A stretch of 35,764 nucleotides of DNA from Alphaproteobacteria bacterium MarineAlpha9_Bin6 (GCA_002937585.1 PTKE01000014.1:1-35764), one strand, 5' to 3'; counted from the first letter of the stretch, positions 1-10,012 are shown. Translations and numbers: made by a program. The notes: generated by a model not told the origin, from the sequence alone.

Positions 1-833
1 ACTCCTAAAATTATTGTCTTATTACTAAGTTGCTTTAATACATTAAGATCTAAGCTTGGCTGTGCAGCCTCAATGGAAATTTGGTCAACCCCACAATCAT
101 TGAGTTGCGTCAAAAAAGAGTAGGCGGACGGCTTGTCCTTAATCAACGCGGCGTAACCTAAACATAAGTGCACCGCTGTCGTTCCTGAAATACCTTCCAG
201 AGCCCTATTGATTGTGGAAACTCCGTACGCGCGAGCAGGCTCTATCCGAGCTTGTAAAAACGGTTCATCGAGCTGAACCACGTCCGCACCCGCCCTGAAC
301 AAGTCTTTAATTTCACCATGCACCGCATCAGCAAACGCGAACGCCAAAGCCTTCCCGTCTCGGTAATAATCATCCTCCGCCTGTTGCGACATGGTAAATG
401 GTCCAGGCACGGTAATTTTTATTTGATGATCACTCTCTGACCGAAGCAACGTAACATCGCGTACTAAAACTGAGCCGGTACGTTTAATCGGTCCGATTAC
501 CCGAGGAACTTGGTCAGGCTCGCCACGCCGGGAAATCGCAGTTCCTGGATTTTCTAGATCGATACCTTCGAGTGCATTTGCAAAAAGGCTGGAATAGCTT
601 TCACGGCGCATCTCGCCGTCAGAAATGATGTCGATACCCGCACGTTCCATATCTCGGATGGCAAGGCGGGTTGCATCATCACAAGCCGCGACTAGTTGCT
701 CCGGTTCTACCCTCCAAAGTTCCCTCGCCCTAACTCTAGGGGGTGAACGCTTTTTTAAGGCCTCCCGATCAATTAGCCAGTCAGGCTGAGGATAACTTCC
801 AACCACAGTTGTAGGTAACAGTTTTTGGACCAT
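1..833 (-). CDS. Cobalamin-independent methionine synthase C-terminal (MetE-C)-like protein, partial at window edge
   Basis: Manual minus-strand translation from ATG at 833: MVQKLLPTTVVGSYPQPDWLIDREALKKRSPPRVRARELW...VQLDEPFLQARIEP...GTTAVHLCLGYA...IEAAQPSLDL; no stop to the window edge. VGSYP/RP start, DEP motif and HxC-type Zn ligand (HLC) fit the family. Absent from the ORF track because it runs off the edge. Confidence 0.85.
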   Translation of the reverse strand, partial: MVQKLLPTTVVGSYPQPDWLIDREALKKRSPPRVRARELWRVEPEQLVAACDDATRLAIRDMERAGIDIISDGEMRRESYSSLFANALEGIDLENPGTAISRRGEPDQVPRVIGPIKRTGSVLVRDVTLLRSESDHQIKITVPGPFTMSQQAEDDYYRDGKALAFAFADAVHGEIKDLFRAGADVVQLDEPFLQARIEPARAYGVSTINRALEGISGTTAVHLCLGYAALIKDKPSAYSFLTQLNDCGVDQISIEAAQPSLDLNVLKQLSNKTIILG

Positions 834-917
834 CAAATTGGCCTAACTAAATCGTTGTGGGGGAAAAATTTTACTCTCATAGGTAATTAACGGGTTGATT
901 GTATTGACCATCCCTAA

Positions 918-1157
918 TCTCGGCTCGATGAGCGACAACTAGAAAAAGCAACGCCGGATAAACTATTATACAAAGACGACAACTTATCGCAGTTTAAAGA
1001 GGTGGAGCCTGGCGAATTGTCTCAATCTCAAATCACAGGCATTGTTGCTCCTGAGCGCCTAAACCAAGTGAACCTAAAAAGGATTGCCACAAGCTCTCTT
1101 ATGAAACTAGATCTTGAACCACCAGGAACACCAATTGGACTTATAGGGCCTAATTAA
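918..1157 (+). pseudogene. Possible gene remnant: open frame of about 79 codons without a recognisable start codon
   Basis: Open between TAA at 915-917 and TAA at 1155-1157; translation includes DERQLEKATPDKLLYKDDNLSQFKEVEPGELSQSQITGIVAPERLNQVNLKRIATSSLMKLDLEPPGTPIGLIGPN. No ATG near the beginning, no family recognised. Confidence 0.3.
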
Positions 1158-1291
1158 TGCCAAAATAGCAATTATACCGGTTTAAAACTACTTTGTTTGG
1201 AATGAAACTTTAGGGTCCACACTGGATTTTAACTCGGTCATATTGTTTCACCATAATGATCTTGATGGCTAAGCCGTAACCAGCCTAATTC

Positions 1292-2143
1292 TTGGAGAGT
1301 TATCAAAAGATCCCAATCCAAGTAAAACAAAGACCTCCTAGGAAAGAAAAACCATTGAATAACCTTGGTTCATACACCGATATTTCTGTCGAACTGTCTG
1401 GACACGTGGGATTGGTGGAGATTTGCCGCCCCCCACATAATTTTTTCGATCATAGCCTGATCCAGCAAATTGCCGATTCCTTGGATGCGCTCGACGTCGA
1501 TGTCGAGTGTCGTGCAATAGTTTTGGCGGCTCAAGGAAGATCGTTCTGTGCGGGAGCAAAATTTACCTCTAACGACGAGGGTGAAGCCCGATATGCGATG
1601 ACAAATCCGGGACCACTTTATGTAGAAGCGGTTAGACTTTTCCGAAACAAAAAACCAATTGTCGCGGCAATTCATGGAGCAGCAGTTGGTGGAGGGCTGG
1701 GGCTTTCTCTCATTGCTGATTTTCGTGTTGCCTGTCCCGAAGCGCGATTTGTCGCAAATTTCACTAAACTGGGCTTTCACCCTGGGTTTGGTCTGACACA
1801 CACCCTCCCAGCCCTAATCGGGCAAAGTAATGCCGCTTTGATGTTCTACACCAGCCGACGGATAAAAGGAGAGGACGCACTTAAAATGGGTCTGGTTGAT
1901 AAACTTGTTTCTCAGGACCAAGTGCGCAAGGCTGCGTTGGGCTTAGCCCAAGAAATATCTGAGTGCTCACCGCTTGGCCTGATTGCGACACGTGCCACGG
2001 TTCGGGGCGATCTCGCCGAACAAGTGAAGACCGCCACCGACCGCGAACTTGCTGAACAAATGCGGCTACGACAAACCGAAGATTTTGCTGAAGGCGTAAA
2101 GGCGGTCTCCGAGCGCCGCGCAGCCAACTTTGTCAGCCGATGA
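1292..2143 (+). CDS. Enoyl-CoA hydratase/isomerase family protein
   Basis: Crotonase motifs: AIVLAAQGRSFCAGAKF, AAIHGAAVGGGLGLSLIADFRVA. Listed start is TTG; the exact N-terminus is uncertain. Confidence 0.85.
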   Translation: MESYQKIPIQVKQRPPRKEKPLNNLGSYTDISVELSGHVGLVEICRPPHNFFDHSLIQQIADSLDALDVDVECRAIVLAAQGRSFCAGAKFTSNDEGEARYAMTNPGPLYVEAVRLFRNKKPIVAAIHGAAVGGGLGLSLIADFRVACPEARFVANFTKLGFHPGFGLTHTLPALIGQSNAALMFYTSRRIKGEDALKMGLVDKLVSQDQVRKAALGLAQEISECSPLGLIATRATVRGDLAEQVKTATDRELAEQMRLRQTEDFAEGVKAVSERRAANFVSR

Positions 2144-3201
2144 ACGCTGACCCTATCATTGTTGAGACCACACGGCGGATCTTCCAAGATCTCGGAGATC
2201 CTCAAACCATCAACAACACCGATAACACCAAATGGCGCGTACCACTATGGAACGCACTAGTTGAAGCTGGCCTGACACTAGCCTGGTGCAGTGAGGAAAG
2301 CGGTGGTGCCGGCGCTTCAATGGCCGACGGGTTTGCCATTCAGAGGGTGGTGGGTGAGTTCGCCACACCTATTCCGCTTGCAGAAACATTGCTGGCAGGC
2401 TGGTTGCTGGACCAGGCTAGGATTAAAGCTCCACCCGGACCAATGACGGTGGTACCGGTCAACGATCGCAGTCACATAAACTTAACCGACGCAGGTATCC
2501 TAAATGGGATTGTCGAACGTGTCCCATTTGCACGTGAAACTGAGCACCTGGTGGCACTCAGCAATAGCAGTGACGGCCCAAAAATTGCCATGGTTCAGCG
2601 CGTTGCATGCGGGATCGCACCTGGCCAAAACCTCGCTGGGGAGCCAAGAGACCGAGTCTCGTTTAACGCAGTCAAACCAATACATATGTCCTCCCCTTCG
2701 ACCCCATTTAATCCCATTAGGCTTAAACTAATGGGCGCGGTAATGCGCACAGTGCAAATGACTGGAGCCATTGAAACAATGTTAAATATGTGCATTGCCT
2801 ACACACAGGAACGGGTCGCGTTCGGGCGTCCAATCGCAAAATTTCAAGTAATCCAGCATAACTTGGCAGTGATGGGTGGAGAATTTGCCGCCGCTTTGGC
2901 AGCTACCGGTGCGGCAGAGGGAGCTATCATGCGCGACCCAAGCTTTGGTGACGAAGTGGTCATGAACGTTGCATCAGCAAAAATCCGAGTGGGCGAAGCT
3001 GCTAACGAGGCCAGCGCAATTGCACACCAACTCCACGGCGCAATCGGTTTCACTCAGGAACATATTTTGCACCGGTTTAGCCATCGGCTTTGGTCCTGGA
3101 GAGATGAATACGACAGTGAAGCAAATTGGGCCGTACTGCTTGGCAAAGCTGTGGCAGCTCGTGGTCCAGACGAAATGTGGCCAAACATCACGGCGGCGTG
3201 A
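2140..3201 (+). CDS. Acyl-CoA dehydrogenase family protein (short, 353 aa)
   Basis: ACAD C-terminal domain: QERVAFGRPIAKFQVIQHNLAVM..., HQLHGAIGFTQEHILHRFSHRLW. ATGA overlap with the upstream gene. Confidence 0.85.
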   Translation: MNADPIIVETTRRIFQDLGDPQTINNTDNTKWRVPLWNALVEAGLTLAWCSEESGGAGASMADGFAIQRVVGEFATPIPLAETLLAGWLLDQARIKAPPGPMTVVPVNDRSHINLTDAGILNGIVERVPFARETEHLVALSNSSDGPKIAMVQRVACGIAPGQNLAGEPRDRVSFNAVKPIHMSSPSTPFNPIRLKLMGAVMRTVQMTGAIETMLNMCIAYTQERVAFGRPIAKFQVIQHNLAVMGGEFAAALAATGAAEGAIMRDPSFGDEVVMNVASAKIRVGEAANEASAIAHQLHGAIGFTQEHILHRFSHRLWSWRDEYDSEANWAVLLGKAVAARGPDEMWPNITAA

Positions 3202-3220
3202 ATAGGGAGAAAGAATCTCA

Positions 3221-4372
3221 ATGACTGGCAAAATAGCTTTCGATCCAGTCCGCCTGCCTGCTGAAGCCGAAGCACTGCGCATAGAAGTGCGCGACTTTCT
3301 CCGAGACGAAATTCAAGCAGGTAACTATAGGCCACATGTGGGTGACGGATTTGACCGAGCGTTCAGCTGTAAAGTAGGAGCCAAGGGCTGGATCGGGATG
3401 ACTTGGCCTAAAAAATATGGAGGCCAGCAACGTAGCCATCTTGAACGTTATGTCGTGACCGAGGAGTTCCTTGTAGCCGGCGCTCCGACAAAGGCACATT
3501 TCACCGCTGACCGACAAAGCGGGCCAGTCTTACTTAAATACGCTTCCGAATCGCTGAAGCGTACAATTTTGCCCAGTATTACCCGAGGGGAATGCAGTTT
3601 TGCAATTGGCATGAGCGAACCCGATTCTGGTTCGGATCTGTTTGCCGCGAAGACAAGAGCAGATAAATGTGACCAAGGCTGGCGTATTAACGGACGCAAA
3701 GTTTGGACCAGCTTTGCGCATCATGCTGACTATATGATCGCATTGTTGCGAACTTCAGATGCAACCAAGGAAAACCGTCGGCACGGACTAACGCAGTTCT
3801 TAGTCGATATGAAGACACCAGGCATAACCGTCAGCCCCATTATCAATTCCGCCGGTCAACACGATTTTAACGAGGTCATCTTTGAAGATGTAATACTTTC
3901 CGAAGATCGGGTGCTTGGCGACGTCGACATGGCTTGGAAGCAGGCCACCGCTGAACTTGCTTTTGAGCGTAGCGGCCCGGAACGTTTCTTGGAAAATATT
4001 TACGTCCTAACTGAGTTGATTCGCGTGCTAGGGCCGCAACCTGACCAACGTGGCACCGAAGGACTTGGCCGATTGGTCGCGCAACTTCACACACTTCGAC
4101 AGATGTCGATATCCGTTGCCGGCATGCTCAGCGCCGGCAAAGAACCATCGCTTGAGGCTGCCGTGGTAAAGGATGTAGGGACGAATTGGGAGCAGCAATT
4201 GCCCAACTGCGCGCGCAATTTAGCATCTTTCGTTAACGACGATGGAAACAATCGGGGTCGTTTTGACGAGCTAATCGAAAACGCAACTATTATGGCACCA
4301 AAATATACAATTCAAGGAGGAACACGCGAGATATTGCGTAGCATCATTGCCCGCGGACTCGGGTTAAGATAG
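3221..4372 (+). CDS. Acyl-CoA dehydrogenase family protein
   Basis: CSFAIGMSEPDSGSDLFAAKTRA...GWRINGRKVWTS, C-terminal YTIQGGTREILRSIIARGLGLR; 19 nt after the preceding ACAD. Confidence 0.9.
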   Translation: MTGKIAFDPVRLPAEAEALRIEVRDFLRDEIQAGNYRPHVGDGFDRAFSCKVGAKGWIGMTWPKKYGGQQRSHLERYVVTEEFLVAGAPTKAHFTADRQSGPVLLKYASESLKRTILPSITRGECSFAIGMSEPDSGSDLFAAKTRADKCDQGWRINGRKVWTSFAHHADYMIALLRTSDATKENRRHGLTQFLVDMKTPGITVSPIINSAGQHDFNEVIFEDVILSEDRVLGDVDMAWKQATAELAFERSGPERFLENIYVLTELIRVLGPQPDQRGTEGLGRLVAQLHTLRQMSISVAGMLSAGKEPSLEAAVVKDVGTNWEQQLPNCARNLASFVNDDGNNRGRFDELIENATIMAPKYTIQGGTREILRSIIARGLGLR

Positions 4373-4461
4373 CTAGGGGAATTCGCACCCACTCAACGAT
4401 TTATGTTAAACTTTTTTTGACAGTCGAATCAAAGTTGAACGTACACAGGAGCAAACTCATC

Positions 4462-5736
4462 ATGGCAAAACTTAGTTGGTCAAGGTCAATGACGACGTTT
4501 GTAGTTGCAGCCTGCACGCTGATCGCATCAGCTGCCTACACCATCCCGCGTGCTGAAGCAGATGATCCGATTAAAATTGGCTTCGGTATGGCATTGACTG
4601 GTGCATTGGCTGGCGCGGGAAAAGCAGCGCTATTATCAATGCAAATTTGGGCTGAAGATGTGAACGCAGCTGGCGGTCTTCTTGGTCGACCGGTCAAGTT
4701 AATCTATTACGATGACCAGACCAACCCGAGTATGGTTCCCGGTATTTATACCAAACTAATTAATATTGACCGGGTTGATTTAGTGGTCTCGGGATATGGT
4801 ACCGCGACGATCGTGCCAGCAATGCCAATCGTCATGAATTATGATCGACTGTTCCTTGCTTTGTTTGCCCTCGCTGCCAACGAGGACTTTCAGTACGAGC
4901 GCTACTTTCAGATACTACCGGCGGGTCCGGGCCCACGAGTTGCCTGGTCGAGAGGTTTTTTTGAAGTTGCAATGCGCCAGGACCCACCACCAAAAACGGT
5001 GGCCCTGGTTGGCGCGGATGCGGAATTTCCACGCAATGCCCTGATTGGCGCACGGCAGAATGCGCAAGAAGCCGGACTCGAAATAGTCTACGACCGGACC
5101 TACCCACCTGCGACAGTTGATTTCACACCCGTGATCCGGGCAATTCAGGCAACCGGCGCGGAGCTTATCTATGTGGCATCCTATCCCCCCGACTCGGTCG
5201 GTATCGTTCGCTCAATTAACGAAATCGGCGTCACTGCCAAGCAGTTTGGCGGAGGAATGGTCGGCCTACAATATGCCTCTATCCTGGGATCACTCGGAGA
5301 ACAGCTAAATGGGATTGTCAATTATGACTTCTGGGTCCCAGAACCAACGCTCCAGTTCACAGGCATTGATGCATTCCTCGCCAAGTATCAACCCCGGGCT
5401 GAGGATGCAGGTGTGGATCCACTAGGCTATTACCTGCCACCCTATGCATATGCCTACCTGCAGATCCTTGGACAGGCAGTGCAGGCAACCGGCAGCTTGG
5501 ATCAGGACACACTTGCAAATCATATTCGGTCCCATGAGTTTGACACTGTAGTTGGCAATGTAGCCTTCGGGCCCGATGGAGAATGGGCGAAAACTCGAAT
5601 CCTGATGGTCCAGTTTCAAGACGTCGAAGGTCGAGATCTTGAACAGTTCACAAAACCTGGAACCCGGGTGGTACTTTACCCGCCGGAATGGGCCTCAGGG
5701 GAAGCACGTTACCCGTACGTCCCCGGCGGCAAATAG
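4462..5736 (+). CDS. ABC transporter substrate-binding protein, branched-chain amino acid/amide (LivK-type)
   Basis: Signal peptide then IKIGFGMALTGALAGAGKAALLSMQIWAEDVNAAGGLLGRPVKLIYYDDQTNPS. ORF track starts at TTG 4417; ATG 4462 preceded by AGGAG is a better start. Confidence 0.88.
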   Translation: MAKLSWSRSMTTFVVAACTLIASAAYTIPRAEADDPIKIGFGMALTGALAGAGKAALLSMQIWAEDVNAAGGLLGRPVKLIYYDDQTNPSMVPGIYTKLINIDRVDLVVSGYGTATIVPAMPIVMNYDRLFLALFALAANEDFQYERYFQILPAGPGPRVAWSRGFFEVAMRQDPPPKTVALVGADAEFPRNALIGARQNAQEAGLEIVYDRTYPPATVDFTPVIRAIQATGAELIYVASYPPDSVGIVRSINEIGVTAKQFGGGMVGLQYASILGSLGEQLNGIVNYDFWVPEPTLQFTGIDAFLAKYQPRAEDAGVDPLGYYLPPYAYAYLQILGQAVQATGSLDQDTLANHIRSHEFDTVVGNVAFGPDGEWAKTRILMVQFQDVEGRDLEQFTKPGTRVVLYPPEWASGEARYPYVPGGK

Positions 5737-5798
5737 GGCTGGCTAATTTTGCAACGAATTTTGTCCCGTCGATAGTCCATTTTAAGGAAGCAGAAGCC

Positions 5799-6110
5799 AT
5801 GATTACTGCCATTGTCCAGTTTGACCTGCCAGCCGATGTAGATCGCCAAAAAGCGTCTGAGATTTTTCAAAGGATTGCGCCGCTCTATCGGGAGATGGAG
5901 GGCTTAATCCACAAATATTTTTGCTTCAGTGATGAGGGCAAGGGTGCAGGCATATATCTCTGGAAATCTCGTGAGGCAGCCGAAAAGGTCTATGCGGGTG
6001 TCTGGCGCGAGCGTATCAAAGAGCTTTACGGAGTTGAGCCTGAAATCCAATATTACGAGCCTCTGTTGGTAGTCGATAACGCTGCCGGACAGATTCGTAG
6101 CGCCGCCTAA
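5799..6110 (+). CDS. Small monooxygenase-like (YdhR/ABM-type dimeric alpha-beta barrel) protein
   Basis: MITAIVQFDLPADVDRQKASEIFQRIAPLYREMEGLIHKYFCFSDEGKGAGIYLWKSREAAEKVY; ATG 5799 after a purine-rich stretch, better than the extended ORF start at 5688. Confidence 0.65.
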   Translation: MITAIVQFDLPADVDRQKASEIFQRIAPLYREMEGLIHKYFCFSDEGKGAGIYLWKSREAAEKVYAGVWRERIKELYGVEPEIQYYEPLLVVDNAAGQIRSAA

Positions 6111-6348
6111 TCAGCCGTTTCCTGATCCACCCTACTACGGTGCCGGCAATATAGAGCATGATGTCTAAAGCAAAGCAACTTGAGCGGTGACGCTATTAAC
6201 AAGTTTCGAATTGTTCAAATATACCGCGCTGTTTTCAGATTTAAACTAAAGGCATGCCACTGTGCAGCTGCCGACTTAAAATGTGTGATCAACGCGTAGC
6301 TCGACTCGATTGATTCCAAAGTCGATATTCCAACTTTCTCAACGTCGA

Positions 6349-7113
6349 TCAGGCCTGCACCGAATACCCGCCATCAATCGTGATTGTCGATCCCGTAACA
6401 AAATCTGACGCCGCAGTCGCCAGAAAAACAGCGATCCCCGCGTGATCATCCGGAGTTCCCCAACGCCCGGCGGGAGTGCGCGCAACTACGCGCTCGTGAA
6501 GCCCCTCGATTTCTCCACGTGCTCGCCGGGTAAGCTCAGTATCTATCCAACCTGGAAGAACGGCGTTTACTTGGATGTTGTCTTTTGCCCAAGCAGTTGC
6601 CAATGCTTTTGTTAACTGCACTATACCCCCTTTGCTTGCCGCATACGCCGCAGTAAAAGAGGCGCCAAAAATCGACATCATGGATCCGATATTGATGATC
6701 TTGCCCCCACCCGCCTCTACCATCAATGGGTAAGCAAGTTGGCAACACAACATTGCACTTGTGAGATTCGTATCTATAACGGTACGCCATTCATCGATCG
6801 TGTAGTCCTGTGGCTGCCTTCGAATGTTTGTCCCCGCATTGTTAACAAGCACGTCGAGCCGCCCAAAACGCTGCATCACTTCCTCAACCATCGTCCGACA
6901 CGAACTAGAATCCGTCACATCGACACGGACCGATACTGCCTCAACGCTTAAAGCTCCCAGTTCCTCGACTGCGGCCGCGCTTTTTTCTTCATTGCGCGCG
7001 GCAACCACTACAGCAGCACCTGCTTGCCCCAATCCCCGTGCCATGCCCAGGCCTATGCCACCATTGCCACCTGTAACGACCGCGACACGACCCTTTAGAT
7101 CAAACAAATTCAT
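6349..7113 (-). CDS. SDR family oxidoreductase
   Basis: TGGNGGIGLGMARGLGQAGA, NNAGT, YAASKGGIVQLTKALA, FVTGSTITIDGGYS. Start at 7113 (MNLFDLKGRVAVVTGG) preceded by GGAGGGCACCTT. Confidence 0.9.
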   Translation of the reverse strand: MNLFDLKGRVAVVTGGNGGIGLGMARGLGQAGAAVVVAARNEEKSAAAVEELGALSVEAVSVRVDVTDSSSCRTMVEEVMQRFGRLDVLVNNAGTNIRRQPQDYTIDEWRTVIDTNLTSAMLCCQLAYPLMVEAGGGKIINIGSMMSIFGASFTAAYAASKGGIVQLTKALATAWAKDNIQVNAVLPGWIDTELTRRARGEIEGLHERVVARTPAGRWGTPDDHAGIAVFLATAASDFVTGSTITIDGGYSVQA

Positions 7114-7467
7114 AAGGTGCCCTCCATAGACCAAGAGGTAGAAAACCTTCATTGCGATACATTTGTGCAGACCCCTTGAGTTCCACCCGAAGCATAGGCG
7201 GTCAGGTAAACCCGGCCTCCTGCCGATACCGTTGGATGATGAATAATCGCAACAATAATAGAGTTATCGAGTCCTGGTCCGTTAACCTTATGTTCCAACA
7301 TGTTCTATACCCGCACTTATATTGCCCTCAGCCACGGCATCCTCCAATTCGTTAGCCGAGTTACATGCCGAAAAGAGCGGATGTTGCGCTCTAGCCTTTT
7401 TATGGCATGTTTAGGGCCGTATTTCCCGTGATGGCGGGCGAATGAACAGAAACAGGGAGACTGTAAA

Positions 7468-8568
7468 ATGCATGTAGGTGTGGGAACCATTTTTCAGAAT
7501 CCTGGAAAAACGCGGACGGATCAGGAAGTTTATGAAAAAGACCTGCGCTTGGACGATCTGTAGAACCTTTAGGTTTCGATTCAATTTGGACAGTCGAACA
7601 TCATTTTACTGATTACACCATGTGTCCCGATCCCCTCCAATTCTTAACCTGGATGGCTGCTCACACGAAACATATTCAACTAGGCTCCATGGTTGTAGTT
7701 CTACCCTGGCACGATCCAATGCATCTTGCTGAACAGGTATATATGCTCGACAACATGTCCGGTGGTCGACTGATTCTCGGCATGGGGCGCGGTGCCGGAC
7801 GGATCGAATTCGATGGATTTGGTGTGCCGATGAACGGAATCTGTGAGGGCTTCGTCGAATCGGCAGAAATGCTACTCAAAGGCCTAGAACAAGGTTACTG
7901 CGAATATAATGGGAAATTCGTTAGGCACCACCCGCAAGGCGAACATTGGGTCGGGGCTCCCCTTCAACTCTTTCAAGGGTCGCACCTATGCAGCCGCCGT
8001 GTCCACAGAATCATCAAAAATCATGGCTGAGTTAGGCGTAGGCCTACTAATTATTCCACATATACCTTGGAAGGAAGTCGATCGCGAACTCCCCAATTAC
8101 CGTGAAATCTACCGGGAAGTTAACTGCACAAATGCACCTGCACCAATTCTAGCCGGATGGACCTTTTGTGACGAGGACGGTGAACGCGCCCGTGAGATGG
8201 CAAAACAATATATTGGTAGATATTTTCACACCGTGCTGGAGCACTATGAATTTGCAAAGAAGCCCCTGAATGACAACAAAGGCTACGAATATTTTGGAAA
8301 CATCGCCGAAAAAATAGCCCAGTACAGTGAAGATGCTTTCATCGAGTTCTTTATGAAGCTGCAGATATTCGGAACCCCAGACGAATGTTATAACAGGATC
8401 ATCAAGTTCGGAGACCGCACTGACGCTGAGAGGTTCGTTGGAGTGTTTTCTTATTCAGGAATGCCATGGGAAGAATCGGAGCGGAACATGCGCTCGTTTT
8501 CTAAAAAAGTTCGCCCTCGCCTACAGACGGCCGAACAGAGAAAGGGGAAAGAGCGTGCGGTCGCCTAA
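7468..8568 (+). pseudogene. LLM-class flavin-dependent (luciferase-like) monooxygenase, interrupted by two frameshifts
   Basis: Three pieces: MHVGVGTIFQNPGKTRTDQEVYEKDLRLDDL* (stop 7561), VEPLGFDSIWTVEHHFTDYTMCPDPLQFLTWMAAHTKHIQLGSMVVVLPWHDPMHLAEQVYMLDNMSGGRLILGMGRGAGRIEFDGFG... in the -1 frame, then NSFKGRTYAAAVSTESSKIMAELGVGLLIIPHIPWKEVD... back in the original frame. Confidence 0.8.
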
Positions 8569-8646
8569 CTAACATTGATTGGTAAGTTCTCATAAACCCC
8601 CCAACACAGAAACGCATGGAGCATTTGCTGCCACACGGAATTCCTG

Positions 8647-9516
8647 ATGCCTGGTCCGAGCTCACATAATTATTTCTCACAGCGGCTGAAGCTGCACTAC
8701 GTCGACTGGGGAAACCCAATGGCGCCACCGTTGTTACTAGTGCACGGTGGGCGAGACCACTGTCGCAGCTGGGATTGGGTAGCCGAATCATTGTGTGACC
8801 GTTACCACATTATTGCGCCGGACTTACGTGGACATGGCGATTCCCAATGGCTGGTTGGAGGGAGTTATGTCCTACCCGACTACGTCTACGACATCACACA
8901 GCTGGTACATCAGGCGAACCTGGCACCGGTCTCGATCATTAGTCATTCTCTGGGTGGCATGATCTGCCTTCAGTATGCCGGACTATTTCCTGACAATGTA
9001 CGCCAAATAGTTGCCATCGAAGGATTGGGTATGCCGCCCAATAAGGTCGAAGAAGAAGAGCGGAAAGCAATCGATATGCGTCTTGCCGGCTGGGTGGATT
9101 ATTTGCGAAAATTATCTGGCAGACGGGCACACAAATACAAAACCATCGAAGATGCAGTGAAACGAATGCAAGAAGCTAACAAGCGGCTAACACCCGACCA
9201 GGCCCACCATCTCACCATTCACGGTATCGACCAAAACGAGGATGGGACCTATAGCTGGAAGTTCGATAACTACGTTCGCGTCTTCCCGCCATACGGTTTG
9301 AGCGAAAAAGAACGTCAGTCTCTCTGGGCACGCATTTCTTGTCCAACTTTGCTTATAAGAGGTACCGAAAGCTGGGATACCAATCCCAAGGAGGATGGCC
9401 GCGCAAGTCACTTCCACGCGGCCAAAATCATTGACATGTCGGGCGCTGGTCATTGGGTTCACCACGACAGACTCCAAGAGTTTGTGACCTTAGTTGAAGA
9501 TTTTCTGACGTGCTAA
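8647..9516 (+). CDS. Alpha/beta hydrolase
   Basis: LLLVHGGRDHCRSWDWV, IIAPDLRGHGDS, SIISHSLGGMICLQYAG, C-terminal GAGHWVHHDRLQEFV. Confidence 0.9.
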   Translation: MPGPSSHNYFSQRLKLHYVDWGNPMAPPLLLVHGGRDHCRSWDWVAESLCDRYHIIAPDLRGHGDSQWLVGGSYVLPDYVYDITQLVHQANLAPVSIISHSLGGMICLQYAGLFPDNVRQIVAIEGLGMPPNKVEEEERKAIDMRLAGWVDYLRKLSGRRAHKYKTIEDAVKRMQEANKRLTPDQAHHLTIHGIDQNEDGTYSWKFDNYVRVFPPYGLSEKERQSLWARISCPTLLIRGTESWDTNPKEDGRASHFHAAKIIDMSGAGHWVHHDRLQEFVTLVEDFLTC

Positions 9517-9616
9517 TCAGCCGTTTACATGACTCTACCAATACAAGTTGATTAAAAAGACCCACCACAGCAAACCGTGGTATGATGCTGCAGTAAATAA
9601 AGAGTAGGGACTTGGT

Positions 9617-10012
9617 ATGGCAAGCGTATCCCCCAAGGCGTCGCTGCCTGAGCTCGCCTCACGATATATTGACGTTCCATCAGTGCCTTGGAAGGCGACA
9701 TCAAGCCCCGGAATTGATGTCAAGGTACTTTACGAGGATAAGGCACGCGGCCTCATGACCGCCCTTTTTCGCTGGGCGCCGGGTGCTCGACTGAAATTGC
9801 ACGAACATATCGACATCGAGCAAACCTATGTTTTGGAAGGAAGCCTAGCAGATCACGAGGGCGAAGCGATTACCGGAAATTTTGTCTGGCGTCCAACTGG
9901 TAGTCAGCACGAAGCGTGGGCACCGAATGGCGCAGTAACTTTATCCATTTTTATGAAGCCTAATAAATTTTTTGGCAAAATGGACAATCGCCCCAAAGAC
10001 GCTGAGATTTAG
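9617..10012 (+). CDS. Cupin domain-containing protein
   Basis: MTALFRWAPGARLKLHEHIDIEQTYVLEGSLADHEGEAITGNFVWRPTGSQHEAWAPNGAVTLSIFMKPNKFF: cupin_2/ChrR-type metal motifs. Confidence 0.85.
   Translation: MASVSPKASLPELASRYIDVPSVPWKATSSPGIDVKVLYEDKARGLMTALFRWAPGARLKLHEHIDIEQTYVLEGSLADHEGEAITGNFVWRPTGSQHEAWAPNGAVTLSIFMKPNKFFGKMDNRPKDAEI

Noticed and set aside
834-917. SAM riboswitch upstream of the minus-strand MetE-like gene
   Set aside because: The leader shows no SAM-I or SAM-II-like stem or pseudoknot that I could support by eye; a covariance-model search would be needed.
6107-9526. Exact 14-mer CTAATCAGCCGTTT at the stop codons of two genes (6107-6120 and 9513-9526)
   Set aside because: A 14-nt exact repeat is expected by chance roughly a few times in a 35-kb window; no longer homology flanks it.
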